Of a stretch of 10,420 nt of DNA, positions 1-6,042 are shown in pieces. The DNA is taken from positions 1-10,420 of the forward strand of contig CAKRAM010000024.1 of the NCBI GenBank assembly GCA_934294965.1, written 5' to 3'. Positions within the stretch are counted from its first letter, which is position 1. Each line of letters starts with the position of its first letter. Origin of the DNA: an uncultured Clostridia bacterium. GTDB taxonomy: Bacteria; Bacillota; Clostridia; Christensenellales; CAG-314. The notes beneath the pieces were generated by a model. That model was not told where the DNA came from. It was given only the letters and a program-made list of their open reading frames with translations, and ran no database searches. The translations under genes and the position numbers were made by a program.

Positions 1-46
1 TTTTATAACGGCTGACTGAAACATCGGTTCACAAAGGACGGGTGCG

Positions 47-103
47 ATGAACGAGGCAACTTTGAGAAATTACATAAATCAATTATTAAACCAAGGAGAG
101 TAA
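47..103 (+). CDS. possible 18-residue small ORF just upstream of thioredoxin
   Basis: A short ATG-started frame encodes MNEATLRNYINQLLNQGE and stops three bases before the thioredoxin start. An AAAGGA stretch at 33-38 lies eight bases before its ATG, an acceptable ribosome site, and its stop overlaps the region just after the thioredoxin ribosome site (AAGGAG, 93-98). All three plus-strand frames are closed by base 19, so this cannot be the tail of a longer upstream protein. It may be a small protein, a leader peptide coupled to thioredoxin translation, or chance. No family is recognised. Confidence 0.25.
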   Translation: MNEATLRNYINQLLNQGE

Positions 104-106
104 AAA

Positions 107-424
107 ATGGTATCGGAAGTAAAAACAAGCAACTTTAAGGAAGAAGTAATATTGTCCGAAAAACTTGTATTGGTGGACTTGTATGCAACCTGGTGTGGTC
201 CGTGCAGAGCGCTTACGCCTGTTTTGGAGGAGATCGCCGTAAAATTCCAAGATAAGATCAAAGTGGTCAATGTAAACGTAGTCGAAGATGAAAGCATAGC
301 TGCAAGGTTTGGTGTGATGAGTATTCCCACCGTCCTGTTTTTCCGAGACGGAAAAACCGTTGCTTCGTTCGTAGGTTTAAAAAGCCCATCGGAAATTGAA
401 AGCATTGTAGAAAATCATCTTTAA
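107..424 (+). CDS. trxA: thioredoxin
   Basis: This is a single-domain cytoplasmic thioredoxin of 105 residues, the normal length. It reduces protein disulfides and is normally recharged by thioredoxin reductase. The active site WCGPC is at residues 29-33, preceded by the buried aspartate D24 in VLVDLYAT, and the cis-proline loop SIPT places the proline at residue 74. The position of the conserved E. coli Lys57 holds Asn55, a modest departure that could alter the tuning of the active-site acid-base network. The start is fixed by AAGGAG at 93-98, eight bases before ATG. No terminator separates it clearly from the next gene, but a promoter lies in the 120-base gap, so the following unit is probably transcribed on its own. 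The symbol reflects the family; paralogues elsewhere in the genome cannot be excluded. Confidence 0.93.
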   Translation: MVSEVKTSNFKEEVILSEKLVLVDLYATWCGPCRALTPVLEEIAVKFQDKIKVVNVNVVEDESIAARFGVMSIPTVLFFRDGKTVASFVGLKSPSEIESIVENHL

Positions 425-445
425 TTTGTTGCAAATTTGTTGCAA
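424..445 (+). promoter_or_regulatory. exact tandem 11-bp repeat, candidate response-regulator operator
   Basis: ATTTGTTGCAA occurs twice head-to-tail with no gap, at 424-434 and 435-445, starting on the last base of the thioredoxin stop codon. Two direct repeats with an 11-bp period place both copies on the same face of the helix, which is how dimers of PhoB/OmpR-type regulators bind. The downstream gene pair encodes such a regulator. The centre lies about 65 bases before the predicted transcript start of the exported-protein gene. Binding by that regulator is inference. Confidence 0.45.
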
Positions 446-484
446 ATGCACCACAGTTTTTCGGAGATTTTTACCTGCGAAATC

Positions 485-493
485 TGATATACT
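485..493 (+). promoter_or_regulatory. extended -10 promoter of the exported-protein/two-component unit
   Basis: TG-A-TATACT at 485-493 is a good extended -10 element (hexamer at 488-493). With a 17-bp spacer the -35 position would be AGATTT at 465-470, a poor match, so the promoter is either carried by the extended -10 or depends on an activator bound upstream. The predicted start is near base 500, giving a leader of about 44 bases before the ATG at 544. Confidence 0.5.
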
Positions 494-543
494 TCACTCG
501 TAAGCAAACAGGCTTGCAAATAAACGAAAAAAGGAGTATGTCC

Positions 544-1389
544 ATGAAAACGGAAAGAACCATTAAAGTAAAAGGTCTAACGAAGGTGTCGATCATCGTT
601 GCAATTGCGGTTGTGGCTATAACGCTGTTGTCGGTATTTTTGCCGAAACATATGACTGCGCAAGCCGCCACGGACAAAGACGTCAAGGCATCGCAATCCG
701 AACAAGTAATCGGGCAAATCGAAAGTTTGCAAGAAGAGTATCAAAAATCCTTTGACGAGCATGCCGAACTTTGGGAAAAGTACTTTGCCGAAATTCAAAA
801 ACTCGACGAACTTCCCGAAGATTTTGACGAAAAAGCGTTTATCGGCAGTATTGCTACTTTGACGGAAGTCGAAAAAGCAACGCTTTTGAAAAGCGTGGAA
901 ACGCTTGACGAACTCGATGCGAAACTCGACAAACTTTACGACGAGTTGTTGGACAAGGACGAGGACGTTTTGTACGGCGATTGCGAGGACGGCATTTGCG
1001 ATTTTGCGGAAAGAGAAGAAGAGTATTTTGCCGACGGCGAATGTGCCGACTGCGACGTGCTTTTCATCGAGGATGACGAAAACTTTTTTGGCGAAAGCTT
1101 TGAAAAAGCTTGCGAAGAAGCCGAACAAGCAAACGACAAAGTGCAAGCTCTCCGCAAGGAATTTGACGAGATTTTGTATGCTCGCGCCGAACTGTGGGAT
1201 AAAGTTTACGCTTCCTACGACGAACTCGGCGAGGATTTCGATTACGCCAACTTCGATGAGGCAAAATATATTGCCGAGCTCGGCGTTTTGACAGCGGAAG
1301 AAAAACAAGTTTTGTCGGAAGACCTTGTAAAACTCGAAGAGATTTCTCAAAAACTTTACGAGCTTTGCGGTGCAAATTGCGGAAGGTAA
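544..1389 (+). CDS. exported acidic Cys-containing protein with internal duplication (unknown function)
   Basis: No family is recognised. The ATG at 544 is chosen because AAGGAG at 531-536 sits seven bases before it; an ATG at 538 is too close and a TTG at 514 lies before the ribosome site. The 281-residue product has a basic N-terminus, a hydrophobic segment at about 15-33 and a possible signal-peptidase site after AQA (residues 39-41), so it is probably secreted or membrane-tethered. The mature part is rich in Asp and Glu and mostly predicted helix. Two similar blocks, about 60-135 and 198-274, share AELW, EDFD, LT..EK and KLY(D/E)EL in the same order. Between them lies a loop with C147, C152, C167 and C170 (CX4C, CX2C) and several acidic residues; C190, C275 and C279 complete the set. 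The loop recalls metal-binding or disulfide-stabilised CxDGxC...CxxC loops. It lies immediately upstream of a response regulator and kinase, so a role as target or sensing accessory is plausible but unproven. Confidence 0.8.
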   Translation: MKTERTIKVKGLTKVSIIVAIAVVAITLLSVFLPKHMTAQAATDKDVKASQSEQVIGQIESLQEEYQKSFDEHAELWEKYFAEIQKLDELPEDFDEKAFIGSIATLTEVEKATLLKSVETLDELDAKLDKLYDELLDKDEDVLYGDCEDGICDFAEREEEYFADGECADCDVLFIEDDENFFGESFEKACEEAEQANDKVQALRKEFDEILYARAELWDKVYASYDELGEDFDYANFDEAKYIAELGVLTAEEKQVLSEDLVKLEEISQKLYELCGANCGR

Positions 1390-1413
1390 AATAACAACAT
1401 ACAACTTGCAAAA

Positions 1414-1435
1414 GGCGTTGCGATTTCGCGACGCC
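1414..1435 (+). promoter_or_regulatory. strong intercistronic hairpin without U-tract
   Basis: GGCGTTGCG and CGCGACGCC pair as a 9-bp stem (one G-U pair) around an ATTT loop. No run of T follows, so it is not a standard terminator. It lies between the exported-protein gene and the response-regulator gene, 22 bases before the latter. Such hairpins often act as RNA-processing or stability elements that let the first gene accumulate more message than the rest. Confidence 0.55.
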
Positions 1436-1457
1436 GATTGCGCATAAAGGGGTTTTT

Positions 1458-2159
1458 ATGGCGTACAAAATTTACATTGCCGACGACGAAAAAAACATAC
1501 GTGAACTCTTGAAAAATTTTTTGGAGAGCGACGGATACGAAGTGAGCGCATTTGAAACGGGCGACTCACTTCTTTTGGCGTTTGAGAAAGAGCCGTCCGA
1601 CATTGTAATTTTGGACATTATGATGCCGGGGCGCGACGGTATAGAGTGTGTAAAGGAATTGAGAAAGGTTTCCTCCGTGCCTATTATCCTTCTTACTGCA
1701 AAGGACAGCGAATTAGACTACGTCAACGGGATAACTTTGGGTAGTGACGATTACCTCACCAAGCCTTTTAGACCTACCATACTTTTGATGAGGGTGAAAG
1801 CGCTTTTGAGAAGAGCCGAGATGAACAAAGAAAAGAATGACAAAAATGGGCTTTTGAAATACGCCGATTTGACGTATTCGGCGGACGAACACTCGGTTTG
1901 GAAAGATAAAATTTGCGTTCCTCTTACCAAAACGGAAATGAAACTATTGACTTTTATGATGGAAGAACCCAAGAAAACTTATTCTCGCAACAGCCTCTTG
2001 GATGAAATTTGGGGCTTCGACGAGGCTATCGAAACGCGCGCGATAGACGAAACAGTCAGAAGAATACGAAAAAAACTGATGACGGCAAGCAGCGTCGTTA
2101 CGATAGAAACGGTGTGGGGATACGGATATAAATTGAGCGTAACGGAGAGCGAACAATGA
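1458..2159 (+). CDS. OmpR/PhoB-family two-component response regulator
   Basis: This 233-residue protein has the length and order of the OmpR/PhoB class. The receiver domain (about 3-118) carries the acidic pocket D9-D10, the phosphoacceptor D53 in LDIMMPG, T80 and K102 in KPF. A winged-helix DNA-binding domain follows (about 133-228), with the typical LT.TE..LL start and an ETVWGYGYKL wing near the end. All residues needed for phosphorylation are present. AAAGGGG at 1446-1452 precedes the ATG by five bases. Its stop overlaps the kinase start by four bases (ATGA), a sign of coupled translation, so the two form a cognate pair. The direct repeat at 424-445 is a plausible target. The signal and regulon are unknown, so no gene symbol is given. 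Confidence 0.94.
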   Translation: MAYKIYIADDEKNIRELLKNFLESDGYEVSAFETGDSLLLAFEKEPSDIVILDIMMPGRDGIECVKELRKVSSVPIILLTAKDSELDYVNGITLGSDDYLTKPFRPTILLMRVKALLRRAEMNKEKNDKNGLLKYADLTYSADEHSVWKDKICVPLTKTEMKLLTFMMEEPKKTYSRNSLLDEIWGFDEAIETRAIDETVRRIRKKLMTASSVVTIETVWGYGYKLSVTESEQ

Positions 2160-3331
2160 CAAAAATCAAACTAAAAATTGTTTTGACGTGTTTATGTTCG
2201 GTTGCGCTTATACTTTGCTCACTTCTTGTAGTCGTAAACATAGCAATCCCCAAAAATCTTGAAGAACAAGCAAAAATAGCGATAGAATACGAATACAGCG
2301 AGTATGATCCCGAAGATGACGCCAAGCATATAAACTTTTTGAGTTCGAGCGTGGCGTATTTGGAAACCGACCACCCACGTGAAGATTTGGTACACTTTAC
2401 CGAAACGGAAAAGGCAGTTTTGGCTTTTTGCGCCGACAAAAAACCCGACCACGGAAAGTTTTACAGATTGAAGGATAAATCGCGGAACATAGTCTTGGCA
2501 GCGTATAACTCTTCCGAAGATTTGTCTGAAAAATACGAATACGTACTGTATGTGGACATAAACGCAGTATTAAACTACGTAAAATGGCTAAACTGGATGT
2601 TCTGCTCGGTGGTGGTAGTTGTAGGTGCAGTGATATGTTTTATAGGTTTGAAACTCGGCAAAACAATCGAATCGGCGCAAGAAATTCGCCAGTCGTTTTT
2701 TCAAAATGCTTCGCACGAATTGAAAACGCCGCTTATGGCGATTCAAGGATATGCGGAAGCAATACAAACGGGCATATTGCCAGCGAAAGAATCGGCGAGC
2801 GTTATTATCGAAGAAAGTGACAGAATGACGAAACTGATAGAGGAATGGCTTGCCTTGTCGAAAATCGATTCCGCACAGGTCGTTACGAAATTGCAAAAAG
2901 AGGATATGAGCCAAATAATGAAAGGGGTAGCGTGTTCCCTTGCACCCGCATTTGAAAACAGTCAAAAGCAATTGAAAACCGACTTTTGTCGCGAGGCAAT
3001 GGTATTGTGCGATGAGCGGCAAATTAGAAAAGCCGTTTCCAACCTCGTATCTAACGCTTTCAAATTTTGTCAAACTACGGTTACCGTTAGATGTGTAAAG
3101 GAACATGGCAATGTTATTGTAACTATCTTCGATGACGGCGACGGCATTGCCAAGGAAGATTTACCGCATATTTTCGAAAGATTTTATACGGGAAAACAGG
3201 GCAACACGGGGATTGGACTTGCGCTTACTCGCGAAATCGTTAAAGCGCACGGCGGCGATATTAAAGCCTTCAATCAAAACGGCGCAGTGTTTGAAATGAC
3301 TTTGCCCGCAATCATCGAAAACGGAAAATAA
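2156..3331 (+). CDS. membrane sensor histidine kinase lacking a HAMP domain
   Basis: This 391-residue kinase is the partner of the preceding regulator, sharing four bases with it. Two membrane segments (about 8-31 and 147-167) flank an extracytoplasmic region of about 115 residues with no recognised fold, rich in acidic and aromatic residues. The second segment is followed after only about 20 residues by the H-box SHELKTP, with H187 the phosphorylated histidine, leaving no room for a usual HAMP linker. The catalytic domain is complete: N-box N296-N300, G1 box D327-G-D-G330, F-box IFERFYTG (339-346) and G2 box GNTGIGLAL. It should autophosphorylate and pass phosphate to D53 of the regulator. 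The stimulus is unknown; the exported acidic protein encoded at the head of the unit is a candidate partner for the outer domain. A terminator follows about 70 bases after the stop. Confidence 0.94.
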   Translation: MTKIKLKIVLTCLCSVALILCSLLVVVNIAIPKNLEEQAKIAIEYEYSEYDPEDDAKHINFLSSSVAYLETDHPREDLVHFTETEKAVLAFCADKKPDHGKFYRLKDKSRNIVLAAYNSSEDLSEKYEYVLYVDINAVLNYVKWLNWMFCSVVVVVGAVICFIGLKLGKTIESAQEIRQSFFQNASHELKTPLMAIQGYAEAIQTGILPAKESASVIIEESDRMTKLIEEWLALSKIDSAQVVTKLQKEDMSQIMKGVACSLAPAFENSQKQLKTDFCREAMVLCDERQIRKAVSNLVSNAFKFCQTTVTVRCVKEHGNVIVTIFDDGDGIAKEDLPHIFERFYTGKQGNTGIGLALTREIVKAHGGDIKAFNQNGAVFEMTLPAIIENGK

Positions 3332-3403
3332 TATTTTCATTTTCGGTTGTTGAGTGCCGATACGAGTTTTGAGGTTAAAACCGTCGAAACTACATAAAAA
3401 TAG

Positions 3404-3432
3404 GGTTGTCGCACGACGCGGCAACCTTTTTG
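3404..3432 (+). terminator. Rho-independent terminator after the kinase gene
   Basis: GGTTGTCGC (3404-3412) pairs with GCGGCAACC (3418-3426) around ACGAC, a 9-bp stem with one G-U pair, followed by TTTTTGT. An A-run at 3396-3400 on the other side means it may also stop minus-strand transcripts, although the G-U pair favours the plus-strand RNA. Confidence 0.88.
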
Positions 3433-3496
3433 TATTAGGTGGATTTGTTATTACTAATCGTAATTGTCTATTGTTCTTTGTGAGTTCAAGCGCAAA

Positions 3497-4014
3497 TTAG
3501 TCTTGTGTGGGCAAAACGGAGCGCTTGGCATTAAATTGACGTATCCGCTCGTAAGTAAAATTGTACAAGTTATACAAGGGCAACAAAGAATTGTTTTTCC
3601 GGTATATAAAAAAACTAACAATCCTTCACTAGGGGAAAAGTTCCATGCGGTGAATGTAGTTTTGCCGGCGTTTGCCCGTATTCGTAGAGATAATCCAAAG
3701 GAGCGTGGTCGGAATTATCCCCCACTATGGCAGATAATCTTTCGCCTTGCTTTGCAACGGAAATACAAAAGCGTTTTTTTTCGTCGTCGTAGTCGATGAT
3801 TTCAGGCGGCGATCGTGTTGATTTCGTTTTCTATATCTGCGCCCGCTTGCCGTGCCACTTTCACGTACGCTGCTATTTTTTGACGATAAATGCCTACTAC
3901 TTAGAAAACGTCGTTGCCCGCATGCGGATAGCCGACGACTTTTTGCAAGGTAAAATTTTTATAGGGCAAGGAATACGGAGCTTCCGTTTCTCTCCATTTT
4001 CCCGGATGTTTCAT
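3497..4014 (-). pseudogene. decayed minus-strand gene remnant
   Basis: An ATG at 4014 is preceded by AGGGTGG, a good ribosome site, and opens a 37-residue frame starting MKHPGKWRETEAPYSLPYKN that ends at TAA (3901-3903). Protein-like sequence resumes directly after the stop in the same frame (VVGIYRQKIAAYVKVARQAG) to a TGA at 3802-3804. It then continues in a neighbouring frame (EIIDYDDEKKRFCISVAKQG) to TAG at 3615-3617, and possibly in yet another (PLYNLYNFTYERIRQFNAKR) to about 3497. One stop plus two or more shifts in 518 bases point to a broken gene of about 170 codons; a few sequencing errors could look the same. No family is recognised. Plus-strand open frames across this stretch have no ribosome site and unlikely composition, and look like shadows. 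Bases 3434-3496 show nothing further. Confidence 0.42.
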
Positions 4015-4030
4015 CTTTGCCACCCTATGT

Positions 4031-4066
4031 TAAAAATTAAGGCTTCCGCATTTACTTGCAGAAGCC
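4031..4066 (-). terminator. Rho-independent terminator of the GGDEF/EAL gene
   Basis: GGCTTCCGCA (4041-4050) and TGCAGAAGCC (4057-4066) form a 10-bp stem around a six-base loop. The single non-Watson-Crick position is a G-U pair only in the minus-strand RNA. That RNA continues as UUAAUUUUUA (4040-4031). It lies 34 bases past the stop codon of the minus-strand gene at 4100. Confidence 0.85.
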
Positions 4067-4099
4067 CGATACAACGATTTGAACAACGCACACTTTCGC

Positions 4100-5791
4100 T
4101 TATGCCAGCGCGGGCAGTTCTTTTCTGCCAAAGAGTATATCTTCGTATTCTTCCAAGGGGACGGGCTTGCTGAAATAGTACCCTTGCATTTCGGTGCAGC
4201 CGCACTGCAAAAGGAAGTCCGCCTGTTCTTTTGTTTCTATTCCCTCGGCAAGCACGGACATATTTAGCGCCTTTGCCATGTTGATAACCGCGGCGACGAT
4301 AAGTCTGCCTTTCTTTCCGCCCGTGCCGGATAAAAACTTCATATCCAATTTGATTTTGTCGGCATTTATATCTTTAAGCGTGTTGAGAGAGGAATAACCC
4401 GCGCCAAAGTCGTCTATCTCCACCAAAAATCCCAAAGCCCGCAATTTGTCCACTTCGGCATTCAACTTTGCAAATTCCTCTATGTAGGCGCTTTCGGTCA
4501 CTTCCAAATGCAACAACCTTCTGGGGATGTTGTACTTTTTCATGTAACCTTCAAACGTATCCACAAAACCTTTTGTCAAAATATCCTGCCGCGCCAAATT
4601 TATGGAAATTTGTACGTCCTTATTCGGCAAGGCGGGAAGCCATTTTTGCATATACCGGCAGGTGGTGTGGAACACAAATCTATCCACTTTTGAGATAAGA
4701 TTACTCCGTTCCAACAAAGGAATAAACGTTCCGGGAGACAGCATTCCCCTTGTGGCATGGTTCCACCTAACCAATGCTTCCGCGCCGATAATCTTTTTGG
4801 CAGCGTAATCGACTTGCGGTTGAAACCAAACTTCAAATTGGTTTTCGGCAATGCCTTTTTCCACGTCGTTCAACAGTTCCAGCCGTTCCTGTTCTTGACG
4901 CAACATTCCTTTTTCGTAGTAGGCGATCTTTTTTTCCATGTCGCCCTTTATCGACTGCATGGCAAGCAATGCTTTGTAACTCATCGTGTAGGGATCTTCG
5001 CCGTATTCGCAAAGATCGTACACGCCTGCATGCAGCGTTACGGGTATGGACAAATTGTAATTATCTAACACACGACTGAAATTGTCGTAGCTCTCCTGAG
5101 CGGTCAACACGTCGCTTGCACAAAAACGCACAAAATGGTCGGCATTTAAGTGTGCCGAAATGGCATCTTCCGAATCGATTGCGCGCATACACTCTGCCAT
5201 GTCGCGCAGAAGTTTGTCGCCGACGGAATGTCCGTAAACGCCGTTGATATCCTTGAAGTGGTCCACGTTGTAACGAATCACGTAATACTTTCTTCCGGGA
5301 TTTTTTTCCAGCCATTTGCTGACTTTGTTGTGAAAGCCTTCGGTGTTAAGCCCGCCCGTCAACGGATCAATCTCGCCGGTGACTATGCGGGAAACGTCCT
5401 CGCTTACCATAATAACGTAGCGGTGAGCATCGTCCAAATACTCGAAACGTAAACAATGAAAAGCATACCTGCCGTTTTGATCCAGCATGTTAAAATCTAC
5501 GTCGTAGACGGATTTTGCTTTCAATTCCTCCACCACGCGACTGAACAAAAGTTGTTCTTTTTCTTTGGAATGATCGGAAAGCGGAAATTTTTTGCCGATG
5601 ATAGCGTCCATTTGATCGTCGTACAGAGTTCCGTCAAACGTAACCAGTGGCAGCAACTTACCCGTAACGTCGTCCGATATTTTTAACAAGGCTTGCGTTT
5701 TGCAATCGATTAGTATCACCCCGTCCAAATGCTCGGTGAACAACCGTTTTACAAGTTCGCTATCGATAATACTCCGGTAGTCGTCTAACAT
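4100..5791 (-). CDS. PAS-like/degenerate GGDEF/EAL protein, probable c-di-GMP phosphodiesterase
   Basis: This 563-residue soluble protein has three parts. Residues 1-136 look like a PAS-type sensory domain running into the usual short linker (SEDVSRIV...DPLTGG). A GGDEF fold (about 142-295) keeps the NVDHFKDINGVYGHSVGD segment, but the signature is NADHF at 216-220, lacking the paired glycines and the catalytic Glu, so it should not make cyclic-di-GMP. The EAL domain (about 305-555) keeps the residues for metal binding and hydrolysis: E338 in EAL, N398, E430 and E433, D460-D461 in DDFGAGYSS, K481, E516 and Q536. It is therefore likely to open cyclic-di-GMP to pGpG, possibly tuned by the dead GGDEF domain. 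The ATG at 5791 is chosen for its AGAGG site at 5795-5799; an in-frame TTG at 5824 is less likely. It is monocistronic with its own promoter and terminator. Confidence 0.93.
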   Translation of the reverse strand: MLDDYRSIIDSELVKRLFTEHLDGVILIDCKTQALLKISDDVTGKLLPLVTFDGTLYDDQMDAIIGKKFPLSDHSKEKEQLLFSRVVEELKAKSVYDVDFNMLDQNGRYAFHCLRFEYLDDAHRYVIMVSEDVSRIVTGEIDPLTGGLNTEGFHNKVSKWLEKNPGRKYYVIRYNVDHFKDINGVYGHSVGDKLLRDMAECMRAIDSEDAISAHLNADHFVRFCASDVLTAQESYDNFSRVLDNYNLSIPVTLHAGVYDLCEYGEDPYTMSYKALLAMQSIKGDMEKKIAYYEKGMLRQEQERLELLNDVEKGIAENQFEVWFQPQVDYAAKKIIGAEALVRWNHATRGMLSPGTFIPLLERSNLISKVDRFVFHTTCRYMQKWLPALPNKDVQISINLARQDILTKGFVDTFEGYMKKYNIPRRLLHLEVTESAYIEEFAKLNAEVDKLRALGFLVEIDDFGAGYSSLNTLKDINADKIKLDMKFLSGTGGKKGRLIVAAVINMAKALNMSVLAEGIETKEQADFLLQCGCTEMQGYYFSKPVPLEEYEDILFGRKELPALA

Positions 5792-5803
5792 ATTTCCTCT
5801 CGG

Positions 5804-5827
5804 TTTTTGCAAACAATATTGCAAAAA
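5804..5827 (-). repeat. 9-bp perfect inverted repeat in the GGDEF/EAL leader
   Basis: TTTTTGCAA (5804-5812) and TTGCAAAAA (5819-5827) are perfect complements separated by six bases. The element lies in the predicted untranslated leader, immediately upstream of the ribosome site of the GGDEF/EAL gene. It could fold in the mRNA and affect ribosome access, or serve as a dimeric operator. The weak A-T arms favour the latter. Confidence 0.4.
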
Positions 5828-5848
5828 AGTAACAATTTTCTAGTGTGC

Positions 5849-5877
5849 AGTATATCATATGCCTCAAACTATTACAA
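5849..5877 (-). promoter_or_regulatory. promoter of the GGDEF/EAL gene
   Basis: On the minus strand, TTGTAA (5877-5872), a 17-bp spacer and TATACT (5854-5849) form a sigma-A-type promoter. A TG one base before the -10 hexamer makes it an extended -10. The predicted start is near 5842, leaving about 50 bases of leader before the ATG at 5791. Confidence 0.65.
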
Positions 5878-5940
5878 CCGTTTTAATACCTTTGTTCACC
5901 TTTTTTCGCACGCAGACCGTTGTGCCTCACAATTACTACT

Positions 5941-6034
5941 AAATAACAAAAACGGCCTTGCGCGGGCGGCGATCGAAGAAGTTTTGATACTTCGGTGTTG
6001 CCACGAGCAAGGTCGTTTTTTTGATATGTTATTT
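5941..6034. terminator. long imperfect inverted repeat, probable two-way terminator
   Basis: Three nested arms share one centre near 5988: AAATAACA (5941-5948) with TGTTATTT (6027-6034); ACGGCCTTGC (5952-5961) with GCAAGGTCGT (6007-6016); and GGCGGC plus ATCGAAG (5965-5978) with CTTCGGT plus GTTGCC (5990-6002). T-runs flank both sides: T(7) at 6016-6022 for plus-strand RNA and five Ts (5952-5948 read on minus) for minus-strand RNA. It lies just beyond the stop of the 1038-residue gene, so terminating that message is the simplest role. All non-Watson-Crick positions are G-U on the plus strand, so a plus-strand RNA folds better. A small palindromic mobile element is another possibility. Bases 5881-5940 show no gene. 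Confidence 0.7.
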
Positions 6035-6042
6035 GACTAACA

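Noticed and set aside
514..546. Upstream starts TTG 514 and ATG 538 for the exported protein
   Set aside because: The ribosome site AAGGAG at 531-536 lies after 514 and is only one base from 538; spacing fits ATG 544.
577..1404. Long minus-strand open frame (275 residues) opposite the exported-protein gene
   Set aside because: It is the mirror of an acid-rich coding region, with repetitive Phe/Val/Lys composition, no ribosome site and no domain. The plus-strand gene has a signal peptide, ribosome site and operon context.
3464..4173. Two overlapping plus-strand open frames between the kinase terminator and the EAL gene
   Set aside because: There is no ribosome site, composition is unusual (many Arg, Phe and Cys), and the protein-like signal with a real start site is on the minus strand.
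5881..6034. CRISPR array or tRNA/rRNA gene in the gaps
   Set aside because: No regularly spaced direct repeats, cloverleaf or rRNA-like sequence is visible in any intergenic stretch.
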